Source: Gemmatimonadota bacterium (GTDB lineage Bacteria > Gemmatimonadota > Gemmatimonadetes > Longimicrobiales > Gaopeijiaceae). From it: DNA of 64,000 bases. Within the stretch, counting starts at the first letter, position 1. Each line of letters begins with the position of its first letter. This document shows, one piece after another, positions 17,001 through 25,661 of the stretch. Below the pieces are notes generated by a model. The model was not told the origin of the DNA. It did no database searches and saw nothing but the letters and a program-made list of their open reading frames with translations. The stretch covers positions 124,001-188,000 of the forward strand of contig JAJDTB010000027.1 in the NCBI GenBank assembly GCA_022827345.1. Direction: 5' to 3'. Both the position numbers and the translations under genes were made by a program.

Positions 17001-18868
17001 TCCTCGCGCAGGTCGAAGGGCGACACCGCGATCACGCGCAGGCCGCAGTTCTCCAGCACCGGCATGAAGTCCGACAGGATGATCTGGTGATTCCTGATGT
17101 AGACCTTGAGTTCGGTGTGCTCTCCCCCGGAATCGAAGAAGCGGACGGACTCGGTGCGTCCCTCCGCGCGCATCGCCTCCAGTTCCTGGATGTCGCGGAT
17201 CGCGAGGGCGGGGTCGTTGGCGGCCTTGTACTCGGGCGCGAAGGAGCGCTCGTAGTGGCGGGCGAGGCGGCGGGCCTCGTCGGTGGGGCGCTCCTCGTCC
17301 AGCAGGTCGCGTACCTCGTCGAACCACGACCGCGTGAGGTCGGCGACCGTCGACCGCAACTCCTCCGCGTCGACCTCGGCCAGCCTGGCCGGGGGACCGC
17401 CCAGGTAGAAGTGGAGGCGGGCCTGGTCGCCCGCGCTCATGGCCAGATGATAGTTCAGGATCTCGGCCGCATACCGGTCCACCAGCCACCCTTCCAGCTC
17501 GCGCCGGAAGCTCCCCGAAAAGCGGCTTCGCGGCAGCACGACCATGATCGACACGCCGCGTCCGAGGGCGTCGCGCCGCACCGAGACGAAAACCTCGGCG
17601 GTGTTGTAGCGGATCAGGATGGTGCGGATGTCCTTCGCGATCTCGTCCGCCGAAGCCAGGAACAGCTCCTCCTTGGGCAGCGAACCGAAGATCGTGATGA
17701 CTTCCTTGTAGTCGTGCGACCCCTCGGCCAGCCCCGAACGCTCGAGGATCGTCTCGAGCTTCTGGCGCAGGATCGGGATGTCCTGGGCGGGTTCGGAGTA
17801 GGCCTGCGAGGTGAACAGCCCCAGGAAGCGGTGCTCGCCGGCCACGGACCTGTCGGCGCGCACCCTTTTCACCCCGACGTAGTCCATGCGCGCCCGGCGA
17901 TGGACCGTTGACTCGGCGTTGGTCTTGCTGATGATGAGAATCGGGCCGGAGATGGCGCGCTCGCGCATTCCGGAACTCAGCTGGCTGACCGGAACGGGAT
18001 GCGCGAAGGTCGACCCTCCTTCATTCTGGAGGATCCCGAGGCCTGAGCCGGGCGCGACCATGACGCAGGGCTCGCCGCCGGGCTCAACCGGCTCGAAGGT
18101 GTAGTAGCGGTATCCGAGGAAGACGAATCCGCCGTCGCGGAGCCAGCGCAGGAAGGCCTGGATCTCGCGGAACTCGGAGCGGCTGCCGCGCAGGTCGCGC
18201 ATGCGGAAGCTCAGCTCGGACACGACATCGCCGATCTTGTCGACCATCAGCCCGAAATCGTCGGTCGCCTTGACGACATCCTCGAGGCGGCGCCTGGTCT
18301 CGTCGCGCAGCGAGTCGAGCACCTCCTGGTCCTCGGCCCGGGATATCTCCGCGTAGACCATCGACTCGGTGCGGTGGCGTTCGCCGGGTGGGTGCAGGTC
18401 GACGATCGTGCCGTCCTCGTCCCGGTCCACCATCATGAGCGGATAGACGATGTGCGCGATCCTGCGCTCGGCGGAGTGGAGGAACTCGCGGATCGTGTCC
18501 ACGATGAAGGGCCGCTCGGAGACGTTGGTCCGCACCACCGTGACGGGCGCGTACCAGCCGGCATCCTCCTGCCTCGGGTTGATCACCTCCACGTCGACCC
18601 GGTCGGGACGGCTCCGGTCCAGGAAGCGGAAGGAGTTCAGGCACATGTGCGCGAGGTTGTCCGTCCCCCTCTCCTCGATCAGGTCCGTCGGGGCCTTGCC
18701 GAGGAAGAAGGGGACGAACTTCTCGAGGAGCCGGAAGCGGTCGTCGGCCACCTCCGCCCGAAGCACCGCGAGCACATCCCGGATCGCCCGCATCTTCTCC
18801 GGCGAGTCCGCTCCGGGCGCGGCCGGACTCCCGGCTTCTTCGGAGGCTCCGAGCGATGTCACTGCCAT
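13985..18868 (-). CDS. gdhB: Large NAD-dependent glutamate dehydrogenase (GDH180 type)
   Basis: A 1627-residue protein matching the 180-kDa NAD-glutamate dehydrogenases of Pseudomonas, Caulobacter and Streptomyces (Bac_GDH). The long N-terminal regulatory half includes ACT-like parts (PFIVDTIREFLHSAERRIAH). The catalytic half has ARGGIRHSDRPDDFRTEVLG, VPSGSKGGFV, ASGGSNGYDHKKVGITAGGA and VVGEGGNLGFTQAARVEYAL, with the substrate lysines and dinucleotide fold. It oxidises glutamate to 2-oxoglutarate and ammonium using NAD+, feeding carbon from amino acids into the TCA cycle; sucA lies about 9 kb away. ATG 18868 is the first sensible start; upstream in-frame sequence looks noncoding. It faces the sbcD-like gene across a 158-bp shared upstream region. 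Confidence 0.93.
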   Translation of the reverse strand: MAVTSLGASEEAGSPAAPGADSPEKMRAIRDVLAVLRAEVADDRFRLLEKFVPFFLGKAPTDLIEERGTDNLAHMCLNSFRFLDRSRPDRVDVEVINPRQEDAGWYAPVTVVRTNVSERPFIVDTIREFLHSAERRIAHIVYPLMMVDRDEDGTIVDLHPPGERHRTESMVYAEISRAEDQEVLDSLRDETRRRLEDVVKATDDFGLMVDKIGDVVSELSFRMRDLRGSRSEFREIQAFLRWLRDGGFVFLGYRYYTFEPVEPGGEPCVMVAPGSGLGILQNEGGSTFAHPVPVSQLSSGMRERAISGPILIISKTNAESTVHRRARMDYVGVKRVRADRSVAGEHRFLGLFTSQAYSEPAQDIPILRQKLETILERSGLAEGSHDYKEVITIFGSLPKEELFLASADEIAKDIRTILIRYNTAEVFVSVRRDALGRGVSIMVVLPRSRFSGSFRRELEGWLVDRYAAEILNYHLAMSAGDQARLHFYLGGPPARLAEVDAEELRSTVADLTRSWFDEVRDLLDEERPTDEARRLARHYERSFAPEYKAANDPALAIRDIQELEAMRAEGRTESVRFFDSGGEHTELKVYIRNHQIILSDFMPVLENCGLRVIAVSPFDLREDGQEDSVIYSFDVQTGDGEPVDVEGRGEVLSETILAVRAGDATNDRFNRLVQRAGMSWREVEVLRAYASYAFQIGAIPSRQVLPTALDSYPRIGQLLFRLFEVRFDPGSEERGKKVAELKSELAAELVGVSSLAHDRALRAYQTVILSTIRTNYYLGGGCTPTRRSGGVPYVSFKFDSEELQAVSRSRLKYEVWVRSSRMEGIHLRGAPVARGGIRHSDRPDDFRTEVLGLVNTQVVKNAVIVPSGSKGGFVCLRSFADREAMAREAKEQYRTLMRGLLDITDNLGGDGGPPEGVIRYDGFDPYLVVAADKGTAPFSDTANAIAAEYGFWLDDAFASGGSNGYDHKKVGITAGGAWESVKRHFREMGRDIQNQPFTVAGIGDMSGDVFGNGMLLSPCIRLVAAFDHRHVFIDPDPDPAATFRERERLFELPRSSWDDYDRSLLSTGGMIVPRGVKSVDLTPEAREALGLADDEATLDGESLIRAVLKAPVDLLWNGGIGTYVKAGHESHADAGDASNDAVRIDTSDLRAKVVGEGGNLGFTQAARVEYALHGGRINTDALDNSGGVNLSDREVNLKILLNEVLNTGEVTRDERNALVDRLTDAVAALVLQDNESQCQAVSFDEYRARRNVDRFWALMTHLTRSGLLDRDAEGLPSWDELSSRKERHQSLTRPELSVLLSYAKLHLKAALLSSDLPDDPTTADYFLDYFPFEAVRVVGRDRAVNHRLRREIVACQMTNDLVDLMGSTFIDRLSREAGREPTEVARAWLVAAKLTQHRLLLSEIRSREGVVPTAVIYRWTMALSRVLERTTRWVLTNCDPAESTTALIQGSLNGLGALRQKFHEIVAGEDREDFDRRVSDGMSAVDDEAFVRNLVGLRFLDHLLEILRLARTTDTDPVRAARVYYWVTEELRIPWLMRSIEQSRGDSRWQQRWALGLVQDLGAIRRNLTESAIAGDDALAGVLGYGESDSRLGRFHEILNEVAAEDPISLAGLSVAIQEIRYLAVRK

Positions 18869-19026
18869 GGGCAACCAGTCTCGACTCTGGAGTGATCGAC
18901 AGCGGCCGCGGCGGCGACCCGGGAGATCCACAGGGCGATCGTTGAAGCAAAAGCTTACCCAACCCCCCCGCATCCCGCCAGACGTTACTTTATGGGATTG
19001 CGCCCATCCAGTTCCCGGAGCCCATC

Positions 19027-20280
19027 GTGCGCTTCCTTCACATCGCCGATGTACATCTGGATACGCCGTTCGCGGGCCGGTCACAGGCCGTGCGCGCGCA
19101 CCTTCGCCGTGCCTCCCTGACCGCTCTGGGCCGGGCGGTCGCGGCCGCGGTCGACGAAGGCGTCGACGCCGTGCTCATTGCCGGCGACCTCTTCGACGGG
19201 GCCTATCCGTCCTTCGAGACCGAACGCTTCCTCCTCGCGCAGATGGAGCTGCTCTCCGGCGCCGGCATCCAGGTCGTCTACGCCACCGGGAATCACGACC
19301 CCGGCGAGGGCTCCCGCGCGGGTGATCTCGCCTGGCCCGGCTCGGTGAGCGTCATCGCGGCGGCCTCGCCGCAGACGGTTGCGGTCACCGGACGGAACGG
19401 CGAGACGGTCGGCCATGTGACCGCCGCCGGCCACGCGACCGCGCGAGAGACCCGGGACCTCTCGCGGCTGCTGGAGCCCGTGCGCGGGACCGGCCTGCCG
19501 CAGGTGGCGCTGCTCCACACGCAGGTCGCCTGGAGCGGGGCCGATCGCGTCCACGGTCCCTATGCGCCCTCCAGCCTGGACCGTCTGCGGGCCGCCGGCT
19601 TCCACTACTGGGCCCTCGGCCACGTGCACGCCCGCCAGCAGCTCTCCGGCGACCCGCCCGTCCATTACAGCGGCAGCCTCCAGGGGCGGAACCCCGGAGA
19701 GACCGGCGCGAAGGGCGGCCTGCTGGTCGATCTGGGCGATCCGGCCGCCCCGGTCGTCGAATTCAGGGAGTTCTCGCCGGTCCGGTGGGAGAAGCTCACG
19801 GTGGACACGCTGGGAGAAGCGCGGACGCTGGCCGAGGTCGTCGCCCAGGCTGCAGCCGCGTGGGAGGCTGCGCGCGAGGCCGAGCCGGGCGCGGAGGGCA
19901 CCGAGTGGATGGTGGCGGTGGAGCTGGCGGGACCCTCGCCGCTCTGGCGGCAGCTGCGCGATGCCCGCGAACTGGAGACGATCGCGGACGAGCTCGCCGG
20001 GCAGCTGGGCGCGGTTGGCGTCGAGGCGCGGAGCGCGAAGGTGCACCCCCGCGTGCGCGTCGAGGAGCACCTGGAGCGCCGTGATGTGCTCGGCGCCACG
20101 CTGCAGCTCGCGCGGGCCGTGATGGCGGGCACCGAGACGCTGGACCTGTCGGAAGCCGACCTGGCCGGATTCGATTCCCGGCGCGAAGCGACGCTTTCAT
20201 CGTACCTGCAACGCCTGGTCGAGGGCGGAAGCGAGGAAATCCTGGTTCAAATGCTCGACCCCGAGGAACTTTCCGAGTGA
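19027..20280 (+). CDS. SbcD/Mre11/YhaO-type DNA exonuclease subunit
   Basis: A 417-residue calcineurin-like phosphoesterase. The five metal motifs are clear: ADVHLD (D8, H10), AGDLFDG, ATGNHDPGEG, LLHTQV and ALGHVHARQ. The middle GSLQGRNPGETGAKG strand and the Glu-rich C-terminal cap fit YhaO/SbcD proteins that pair with an SMC-like ATPase to process DNA ends. A GTG at 19027 is the start. The stop overlaps the GTG of the YhaN-like gene (GTGA at 20277-20280), so the two form a coupled pair. Length and layout are closer to Bacillus YhaO than to E. coli SbcD. Confidence 0.88.
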   Translation: MRFLHIADVHLDTPFAGRSQAVRAHLRRASLTALGRAVAAAVDEGVDAVLIAGDLFDGAYPSFETERFLLAQMELLSGAGIQVVYATGNHDPGEGSRAGDLAWPGSVSVIAAASPQTVAVTGRNGETVGHVTAAGHATARETRDLSRLLEPVRGTGLPQVALLHTQVAWSGADRVHGPYAPSSLDRLRAAGFHYWALGHVHARQQLSGDPPVHYSGSLQGRNPGETGAKGGLLVDLGDPAAPVVEFREFSPVRWEKLTVDTLGEARTLAEVVAQAAAAWEAAREAEPGAEGTEWMVAVELAGPSPLWRQLRDARELETIADELAGQLGAVGVEARSAKVHPRVRVEEHLERRDVLGATLQLARAVMAGTETLDLSEADLAGFDSRREATLSSYLQRLVEGGSEEILVQMLDPEELSE

Positions 20281-23051
20281 GATTCGAGTCCATTCACATC
20301 GCCCGCTACGGATGTCTGACAGGTCTTCAGACGCCGGATCCACTGCCGTCGATCGTCGTGGTCCTGGGTCCCAACGAGAGCGGGAAATCGACCTTCTTTT
20401 CCTTCCTCACCAATCTCCTCTACGGCTTTCGCCCCGCCACCGCCGAGGGCCACCCGTACACGCCCTGGTCCGGCGGCAGCCCCGAGGGCTTTGCGCGCAT
20501 CCGCCTGGATGACGGCACGGCCGTGGAGCTCGAGCGCCGGCTGGCGTCGGCCGGCCGGGGCAGGGCGACGATCAACGGGGTCGCCGAAGACATCCGCAAC
20601 CGGGCCCTGGCCGCGACCGATCATGTGAACCGGGGCATCTTCCGCCATGTCTACGCGCTCACCCTCGCCGAGCTGGCCAGCCTCGAGGGCGAGAGCTGGA
20701 ACATCGTGCAGGACCGCCTGGTCGCGGCGCTCGGCATGAGGGGCCTGAAGCCGGCCCGCGAGGTGGCGGCGCAGTTCGAAGGCGAGGCGAACCGGCTGTG
20801 GCGGCCCGACAACCGGGGACGCCCGCGCTTCCGCGTCCTGCAGGACGAATTGACCGCCCTGAACGAACGCAGGCGCGAGGCGGTGGCACTGGACCGGACG
20901 CTGCGGGAGCGGGTGGCGGAGAAGGCGGGGGCCGAGCAGGAGCTCGATGCGCTGCGCGAAGAAAGGCGGGCCGCACGGGTGCGTCGCGAGGTCCTGGAGC
21001 ACCGGATCGGACGTCTCCTCCCCCTGCGCCGCGCGATCCTCCGGATCGAGGACCTGCGGCACACTGCCGGTGTCGTCGAGGAGCTCGAGGACCTGCCGAC
21101 CGATCCCCAGGGCCATCTGGAGTCGCTCCGGGCCAGGCATCTGGAGGCGGGCGTGCGCGTCGAGAAACTCGAGCGCGAACTCGCCGTTTGCCGGGAGACG
21201 ATCGACGCCTACGCCGAGGGGGGCGAGGCCGCGATCGTGAGGGACGGGGAGCGCGTTCGCCGTGCGGCGAGGCTGGCGGCGGAGATGACCGAGCTGCAGC
21301 GCCACGCCGCGGTCGCCGAGGAGGACGTGGCGCACATGACCGCCCGCTGCGACGAGCAGAGTGCGTCGCTGTTCTCCGCTCCCTGGCCCGAAGTCTCGCT
21401 CGAGGCCCTCCTGGCCGTGCCGGCAACGTCGCTCTTCGAGACCGTACGCGGCTACGAGGCCGCCCGCGCCAGGCTGGCGGTCGAAGAGGACGAGGAGCGC
21501 GAACGCGACCCGATGCGTCTTCCGGCCGCGATGCGACCCGGCCGCGCGGGGCTTGTCACCGGGGTGATGCTGCTGGCCGCGGCACTGGGCCTGGCGGCGT
21601 GGCCCGTCCTGTACCCGAATACCGTCCTGTCGCTCGGAGCCACGACGATCCCCGCGACCGCCGCCGTGAGCGCGTCACTCCTCCTGGGAGCGACCGGCAT
21701 CATCCTGCTCATCCTGCGCCTGCAAGCCGGGCGCCGTTACCGGCAGTTCCAACGCGCGGTCACCGCCGCCGAGAAGCAGAGGGCGCTCAGGGTCAAGAGG
21801 CTCGGGCTTCGGGTGAGAGACACGAGGAACGCGGTCACCGACATGGTTGCCGACCTTCCCATCGCTCCCCGACTGCTCGAGGCGCCGAGCCTGGACCTGC
21901 CGACCGGGATCGAGCGGATGGCCGAACTGGCCGACCGCCTGGGCGAGCGCAAGCGGGTCCTGGGCGAGCGGCAGGACCGGGTCCGGATCACCGCCGCCGA
22001 AATCCGCGAGACGAGAGAATGGGTGGCGGCTCGCGCGGGCGCCGACGCGGAAGCCGAACTCGGTGGTCTCACCGGGGTTCTGGAGAAGGCGCTCAAAGAC
22101 CGCGAGCGTGCCGTCCTGGCCAGAGAGCACCTGGACCGGCTGAAGGGCGAGCTTGCGGATGCGGTCGCGAAGAGCGAGGCGGCCACCCGCGAGCGCGACG
22201 CATTCGTGTCGCGGCTGGCTGCCCTGGGAGACGGGGACGCGGACTCGGGAGCCGCATCGGCCGCCGCGAGGCTCGATGCGTTGCGCCGCGCCGGGGACCT
22301 GAGGGAGGAGCTGGAGAGGGAGAACGCGGACCTCGACGAAATGGCGGGCGGAATCGCCGCCGCCGAGGCGGAGGGGGAGGAGTGGGAAGACCTGCCGGAG
22401 AGGCTGGACGCGGCGGTCGCCCACCGCGACGGTCTGGCCGAGCGTTCGGAGGCGCTGCGGGCGGCGATCGGGAGACTCGAGAGCGAAATCGCCCACCTCC
22501 GCAAGGGCGAGACGGTGGACGCGGTCGACGGACGGATCGAGCTGGTCCGGGGCCGGATGCAGGAGGCGAGGGAAGGCCGCGACCGCGCGTTCGTCCTCGC
22601 GCGCCTGACGCGGGAGGCGGATCGGCGCTTCCGCGAGGAGAATCAGCCCGAACTGCTGCTGCGGGCCGGGCGATACCTCAGGCAGGTGACGCACGGCCGC
22701 TATGACCGCATCGAGATGGGCGATGCCGGAGACGAGAGCTTCTACCTCCGCGAGCCCTCCGGATCCCGCCGGATACGGGTGGGCGAAACTACTTCGCAGG
22801 GGACGAAGGAGCAGGTCTACCTCGCCCTGCGGCTCGCAATCGTCAACCACCTCGACAGCGGCCACGAGCGCCTGCCCATCTTCATGGACGAGACGCTGGT
22901 GAACTGGGACGCCTGGCGGCGCGACCGCGCATTCGACCTCCTCCGGGACCTGGCCTCCGAGCGGCAGGTGTTCATCTTCACCTGCCACCCCGCCATGGCG
23001 GCCGAGATGGAGGACCGCGGCGGCACGATCATCGCGCTGGCGCCGGATTGA
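20277..23051 (+). CDS. YhaN-like AAA/SMC-family ATPase with membrane hairpin
   Basis: A 924-residue RecN/SbcC-type ATPase. Walker A is LGPNESGKSTFF (about residue 31). Two long coiled-coil arms flank a central hydrophobic pair, GLVTGVMLLAAALGLAAWPV (about 421-441) and SASLLLGATGIILLILRLQ (about 462-482). Near the end are the signature-like GTKEQVYLALRLAIV, Walker B LPIFMDETLVNWD and FIFTCHPAMA with the H-loop. Two membrane helices in place of a zinc hook are the YhaN hallmark and would tether a DNA-end-processing complex to the membrane. It starts at a GTG overlapping the nuclease gene and ends overlapping the next start (TTGA). Confidence 0.88.
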   Translation: MRFESIHIARYGCLTGLQTPDPLPSIVVVLGPNESGKSTFFSFLTNLLYGFRPATAEGHPYTPWSGGSPEGFARIRLDDGTAVELERRLASAGRGRATINGVAEDIRNRALAATDHVNRGIFRHVYALTLAELASLEGESWNIVQDRLVAALGMRGLKPAREVAAQFEGEANRLWRPDNRGRPRFRVLQDELTALNERRREAVALDRTLRERVAEKAGAEQELDALREERRAARVRREVLEHRIGRLLPLRRAILRIEDLRHTAGVVEELEDLPTDPQGHLESLRARHLEAGVRVEKLERELAVCRETIDAYAEGGEAAIVRDGERVRRAARLAAEMTELQRHAAVAEEDVAHMTARCDEQSASLFSAPWPEVSLEALLAVPATSLFETVRGYEAARARLAVEEDEERERDPMRLPAAMRPGRAGLVTGVMLLAAALGLAAWPVLYPNTVLSLGATTIPATAAVSASLLLGATGIILLILRLQAGRRYRQFQRAVTAAEKQRALRVKRLGLRVRDTRNAVTDMVADLPIAPRLLEAPSLDLPTGIERMAELADRLGERKRVLGERQDRVRITAAEIRETREWVAARAGADAEAELGGLTGVLEKALKDRERAVLAREHLDRLKGELADAVAKSEAATRERDAFVSRLAALGDGDADSGAASAAARLDALRRAGDLREELERENADLDEMAGGIAAAEAEGEEWEDLPERLDAAVAHRDGLAERSEALRAAIGRLESEIAHLRKGETVDAVDGRIELVRGRMQEAREGRDRAFVLARLTREADRRFREENQPELLLRAGRYLRQVTHGRYDRIEMGDAGDESFYLREPSGSRRIRVGETTSQGTKEQVYLALRLAIVNHLDSGHERLPIFMDETLVNWDAWRRDRAFDLLRDLASERQVFIFTCHPAMAAEMEDRGGTIIALAPD

Positions 23052-24397
23052 CCGCGCGCCGGCGCCCCCTTTTCCAGGTATTCGAGCCCGGCCAGGCCAT
23101 GCGGGCCACCCCCCTGCTCCCCCTCGGCCTCCTCCTCGTCGCGGCCCTCGGCGCCTTCGGCTGGCTGCACGGCATCGCCCTGCCCCTGCCGCGCCTCCTC
23201 TTCCCCGCCGCCGCGTTCCTCTGCTACGGCGCCGCGGGCCTCACCGCCGCCCGCGCGGGCGCCCCTCTCGCCCTGGTCTGGACGATCGCGGTGCTGGGGC
23301 GTCTTGTCCTGCTCCCACTCGCGCCCGAACTGTCGGACGACATTTACCGGTACCTCTGGGACGGGCACGTCCTGGCCGAGGGCCTCAACCCCTACGGCCA
23401 TGCTCCCGCGGACGAGGCGCTCGCCGCCATCCGCACCCCCTGGCACGACGAGATCAATCACCCCGACGTGCCCACCATCTATCCGCCGCTGGCCCAGCTC
23501 CTCTTTGCCGTGGTGGCGTTGGCGGGCGGCGGCACGGTCCTCGCCGCGAAGCTCCTCTGGCTCGGGTTCGACCTGGGTTGCGGCCTCCTTCTGCACCGGA
23601 TCGCCGCGCGCACGGGCCGCAGCCCCGCGGCGGTGCTCGTGTGGTACCTCTGGTCCCCGCTCCTTATCGTGGAGACCGCGTGGAGCGCCCATTTCGACGC
23701 GGTCGGGCTCTTCCTGCTGGCTGGGCTGGTCCTCGCCTGCACCCGCGCGCCGGGCCGTGACGGTGGCGCGCGCCCTGCCGCCCGCGATGCCCTCACCCGC
23801 GGCGCCCTCCTCGCCGCTGCCGTGCTGGTCAAGTTCGCCCCCGCCGCTGCCCTGCCCGCACTGATCCGGCGGCACGGCCGGGGCACCCTTTTCGCCTTCA
23901 CCGCCGTCTGCGCCGCCTTCTACCTGCCCTTCGCCGGCGTCGGTCCCGATGCGCTCACAGAGGGCCTGCGCACCTACGCCCGCCACTGGTCGGCAAACGA
24001 GGGGGCATTCGCCCTCATCGCCGCGCTGATCCGCGACCCGGTCCACGCCCGCGCCGCGGCCACCTTCCTCGTGCTCGCCGTCGTCGCCTGGGTGACCTGG
24101 CGCCGCCTGCCCATCGAGGAAGCACTGCTGTGGATCATCGGCGCCGGCCTTCTCCTGTCTCCCACGGTCCATCCCTGGTACACCCTGTGGATCCTCCCCA
24201 TGGCCGCGCTGCGGGGCCACCGCCCCTTCCTGCTCCTGGGCGGCCTCGCCTTCCTCGGCTACTGGGGGCTCGCCGCGTACGAGTCGACCGGGATCTGGCC
24301 GCAGCCGCTGTGGAGCCGGATCCCGATGTGGCTGCCCGTTTGGGCTTGGATTTTGTCGGCCAAAATCGGGCAGATTTGGCGAACAAACTCTCCGTAA
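23048..24397 (+). CDS. GT87-like polyprenol-phosphate-dependent mannosyltransferase
   Basis: About 449 residues from the TTG at 23048, or 432 from ATG 23099. The protein has about ten hydrophobic segments and the loop ELSDDIYRYLWDGHVLAEG-NPYGH, whose DD motif is typical of GT-C mannosyltransferases such as GT87 and MptB. Further on are HPDVPTIYPPLAQLLF and LSPTVHPWYTLWILPM, also family landmarks. These enzymes transfer mannose from a lipid carrier outside the cytoplasmic membrane. It is coupled to the yhaN-like gene, although the functional link is not obvious. Its last residues (SAKIGQIWRTN) are encoded by the first of two palindromic repeats, so the C-terminus may have been altered by repeat insertion. 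Confidence 0.78.
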   Translation: MTARRRPLFQVFEPGQAMRATPLLPLGLLLVAALGAFGWLHGIALPLPRLLFPAAAFLCYGAAGLTAARAGAPLALVWTIAVLGRLVLLPLAPELSDDIYRYLWDGHVLAEGLNPYGHAPADEALAAIRTPWHDEINHPDVPTIYPPLAQLLFAVVALAGGGTVLAAKLLWLGFDLGCGLLLHRIAARTGRSPAAVLVWYLWSPLLIVETAWSAHFDAVGLFLLAGLVLACTRAPGRDGGARPAARDALTRGALLAAAVLVKFAPAAALPALIRRHGRGTLFAFTAVCAAFYLPFAGVGPDALTEGLRTYARHWSANEGAFALIAALIRDPVHARAAATFLVLAVVAWVTWRRLPIEEALLWIIGAGLLLSPTVHPWYTLWILPMAALRGHRPFLLLGGLAFLGYWGLAAYESTGIWPQPLWSRIPMWLPVWAWILSAKIGQIWRTNSP

Positions 24398-24437
24398 GGG
24401 GCGTTGTCGGCCAAAATCGGGTCAAATTGGCCGACAA
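24353..24437. repeat. Pair of palindromic repeat units, 51-bp period
   Basis: Unit B (24404-24437) is TTGTCGGCCAA, a 12-base loop, then TTGGCCGACAA: an 11-bp perfect inverted repeat. Unit A (24353-24386) has the same left arm and start of the loop, but its right arm is TTGGCGAACAA, with two mismatches. The two units share roughly 28 of 34 bases and lie 51 bp apart. They sit where the GT87-like gene and the FG-GAP gene converge, and unit A lies inside the end of the former. They could be REP-type dispersed elements or a bidirectional terminator; no T-tract follows. Confidence 0.8.
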
Positions 24438-24458
24438 ACGTCCGCTCGGCGGATCCGA

Positions 24459-25661
24459 CTACCGCCCCGCCGGCACGTTCGCGAAGATCCCGTTGCGCGC
24501 ACCCGAATTGGCGGTGACGATCTCGGGAAACCCGTCGCCGTTCAGATCCCCGACCGCCACGCCGTAGGTGGCGCAGTCCCCGCAGCCGAAGCGGAATTCG
24601 TCGAGCCGCACGCCGTCGGCCGGCCGCGCGCGGCCGCCGGCCCCGTCGCCGCTGCCCCGGTTGAAGTACACCGCGTTGGTCCCGCCCACATTGGCGACGA
24701 CGATGTCCGGGTCCCCGTCCAGGTCCACATCCGCGAGCCGCACCGCATAGCTCTGGTCCTCGGAGCCGCCGAACGGCAGGCTGCGCTCGAATCCTCCCGC
24801 CCCGTCCCCGAAATACACCGCGTTCGCCTCGCCGATATTCGCCGTGACGATGTCGAGATCGCCGTCGCCGTCCACATCGCCGACCGCCACCCCGCGGGTC
24901 TCGTCGCTCCCGGTTCCGTAGCGGCTGCCGCGGCCGAAGTCCCCTGCGTCGTTCCACTGAATCGCGTTGGCGCCGCCGTCGCGGTTGGCGAGCACGAGGT
25001 CGAGATCGCCGTCGCCGTCGAGGTCCGCCGCGGCCACGTCGATGGTCGAGTCATCCCCCGCTCCGAATGGCGTCCCCACATCGAAGCCACCCGATCCGTC
25101 CCCGTGGAAGATGAAGTTCCGGCGCCCCCGGTTGACCACCAGGATGTCGGTGCGCCCGTCGCCGTTCAGGTCCGCCAGCGTCAGGCTGCGCGTCGAACTC
25201 GGGGTGCCGAAGGCGGCGCCGGCCGTGAAGCGCCCTTCGCCGTCGTTGAAGAAGACGAGGTTGCGGGTGCGGTCGTTCCCCACCGCGATGTCGAGGTCCC
25301 CGTCGCCGTCGAAGTCTGCGAGGGGCACCGCGTAGGTGCCGGCTTCCTCCTCGCCCAGACGCCGCGCCAAGGTGAAGGCGCCCCGGCCGTCGTTGAGGTA
25401 GACGCGGTTTTGCTCGGCCCAGTGGCGGCCGTTGGCGACGACGATGTCGAGGGCGTCGTCGCCATTCACGTCACCGAGACTCACCGAGGCCGTGAGCTCG
25501 GTTCCCGGACCCAGCGGCCTGACGGCCTGGAACGTCCGCGCCTCCTGCGCCCCGAGCGGGGTTGGGACGAGCGGATGGGCGGAGTGCCCGGCAACCGCGA
25601 GGAGGCCTGCGGCCACCAGCAGGCCCGCGGCCACACCCAGCCACCCCGGAACCCGGCTCAC
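24459..25661 (-). CDS. Secreted FG-GAP/VCBS-repeat beta-propeller protein
   Basis: A 400-residue protein. A signal peptide (VPGWLGVAAGLLVAAGLLAV, ending near LGAQ) is followed by seven FG-GAP repeats, each with a calcium loop of the DxDGDGDLD or DxNGDGxxD type: DVNGDDALDIVVAN, DFDGDGDLDIAVGN, DLNGDGRTDILVVN, DLDGDGDLDLVLAN, DVDGDGDLDIVTAN, DVDLDGDPDIVVAN and DLNGDGFPEIVTAN. Seven evenly spaced repeats (about 46-50 residues) fit one closed seven-bladed propeller. The GTG at 25661 overlaps the stop of the GT2 gene (GTGA). Such propellers bind ligands or surfaces; nothing here points to an enzyme. Its position at the end of a glycosyltransferase operon suggests a surface-polysaccharide context. 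Confidence 0.85.
   Translation of the reverse strand: MSRVPGWLGVAAGLLVAAGLLAVAGHSAHPLVPTPLGAQEARTFQAVRPLGPGTELTASVSLGDVNGDDALDIVVANGRHWAEQNRVYLNDGRGAFTLARRLGEEEAGTYAVPLADFDGDGDLDIAVGNDRTRNLVFFNDGEGRFTAGAAFGTPSSTRSLTLADLNGDGRTDILVVNRGRRNFIFHGDGSGGFDVGTPFGAGDDSTIDVAAADLDGDGDLDLVLANRDGGANAIQWNDAGDFGRGSRYGTGSDETRGVAVGDVDGDGDLDIVTANIGEANAVYFGDGAGGFERSLPFGGSEDQSYAVRLADVDLDGDPDIVVANVGGTNAVYFNRGSGDGAGGRARPADGVRLDEFRFGCGDCATYGVAVGDLNGDGFPEIVTANSGARNGIFANVPAGR

Noticed and set aside
18869-19084. In-frame extension of the glutamate dehydrogenase upstream of 18868
   Set aside because: It would overlap the start of the divergent nuclease gene and has no family similarity.
24353-24437. Two repeats considered as a short CRISPR array
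   Set aside because: Only two units, each itself palindromic across its whole length, a 17-base spacing between them, and no cas genes.
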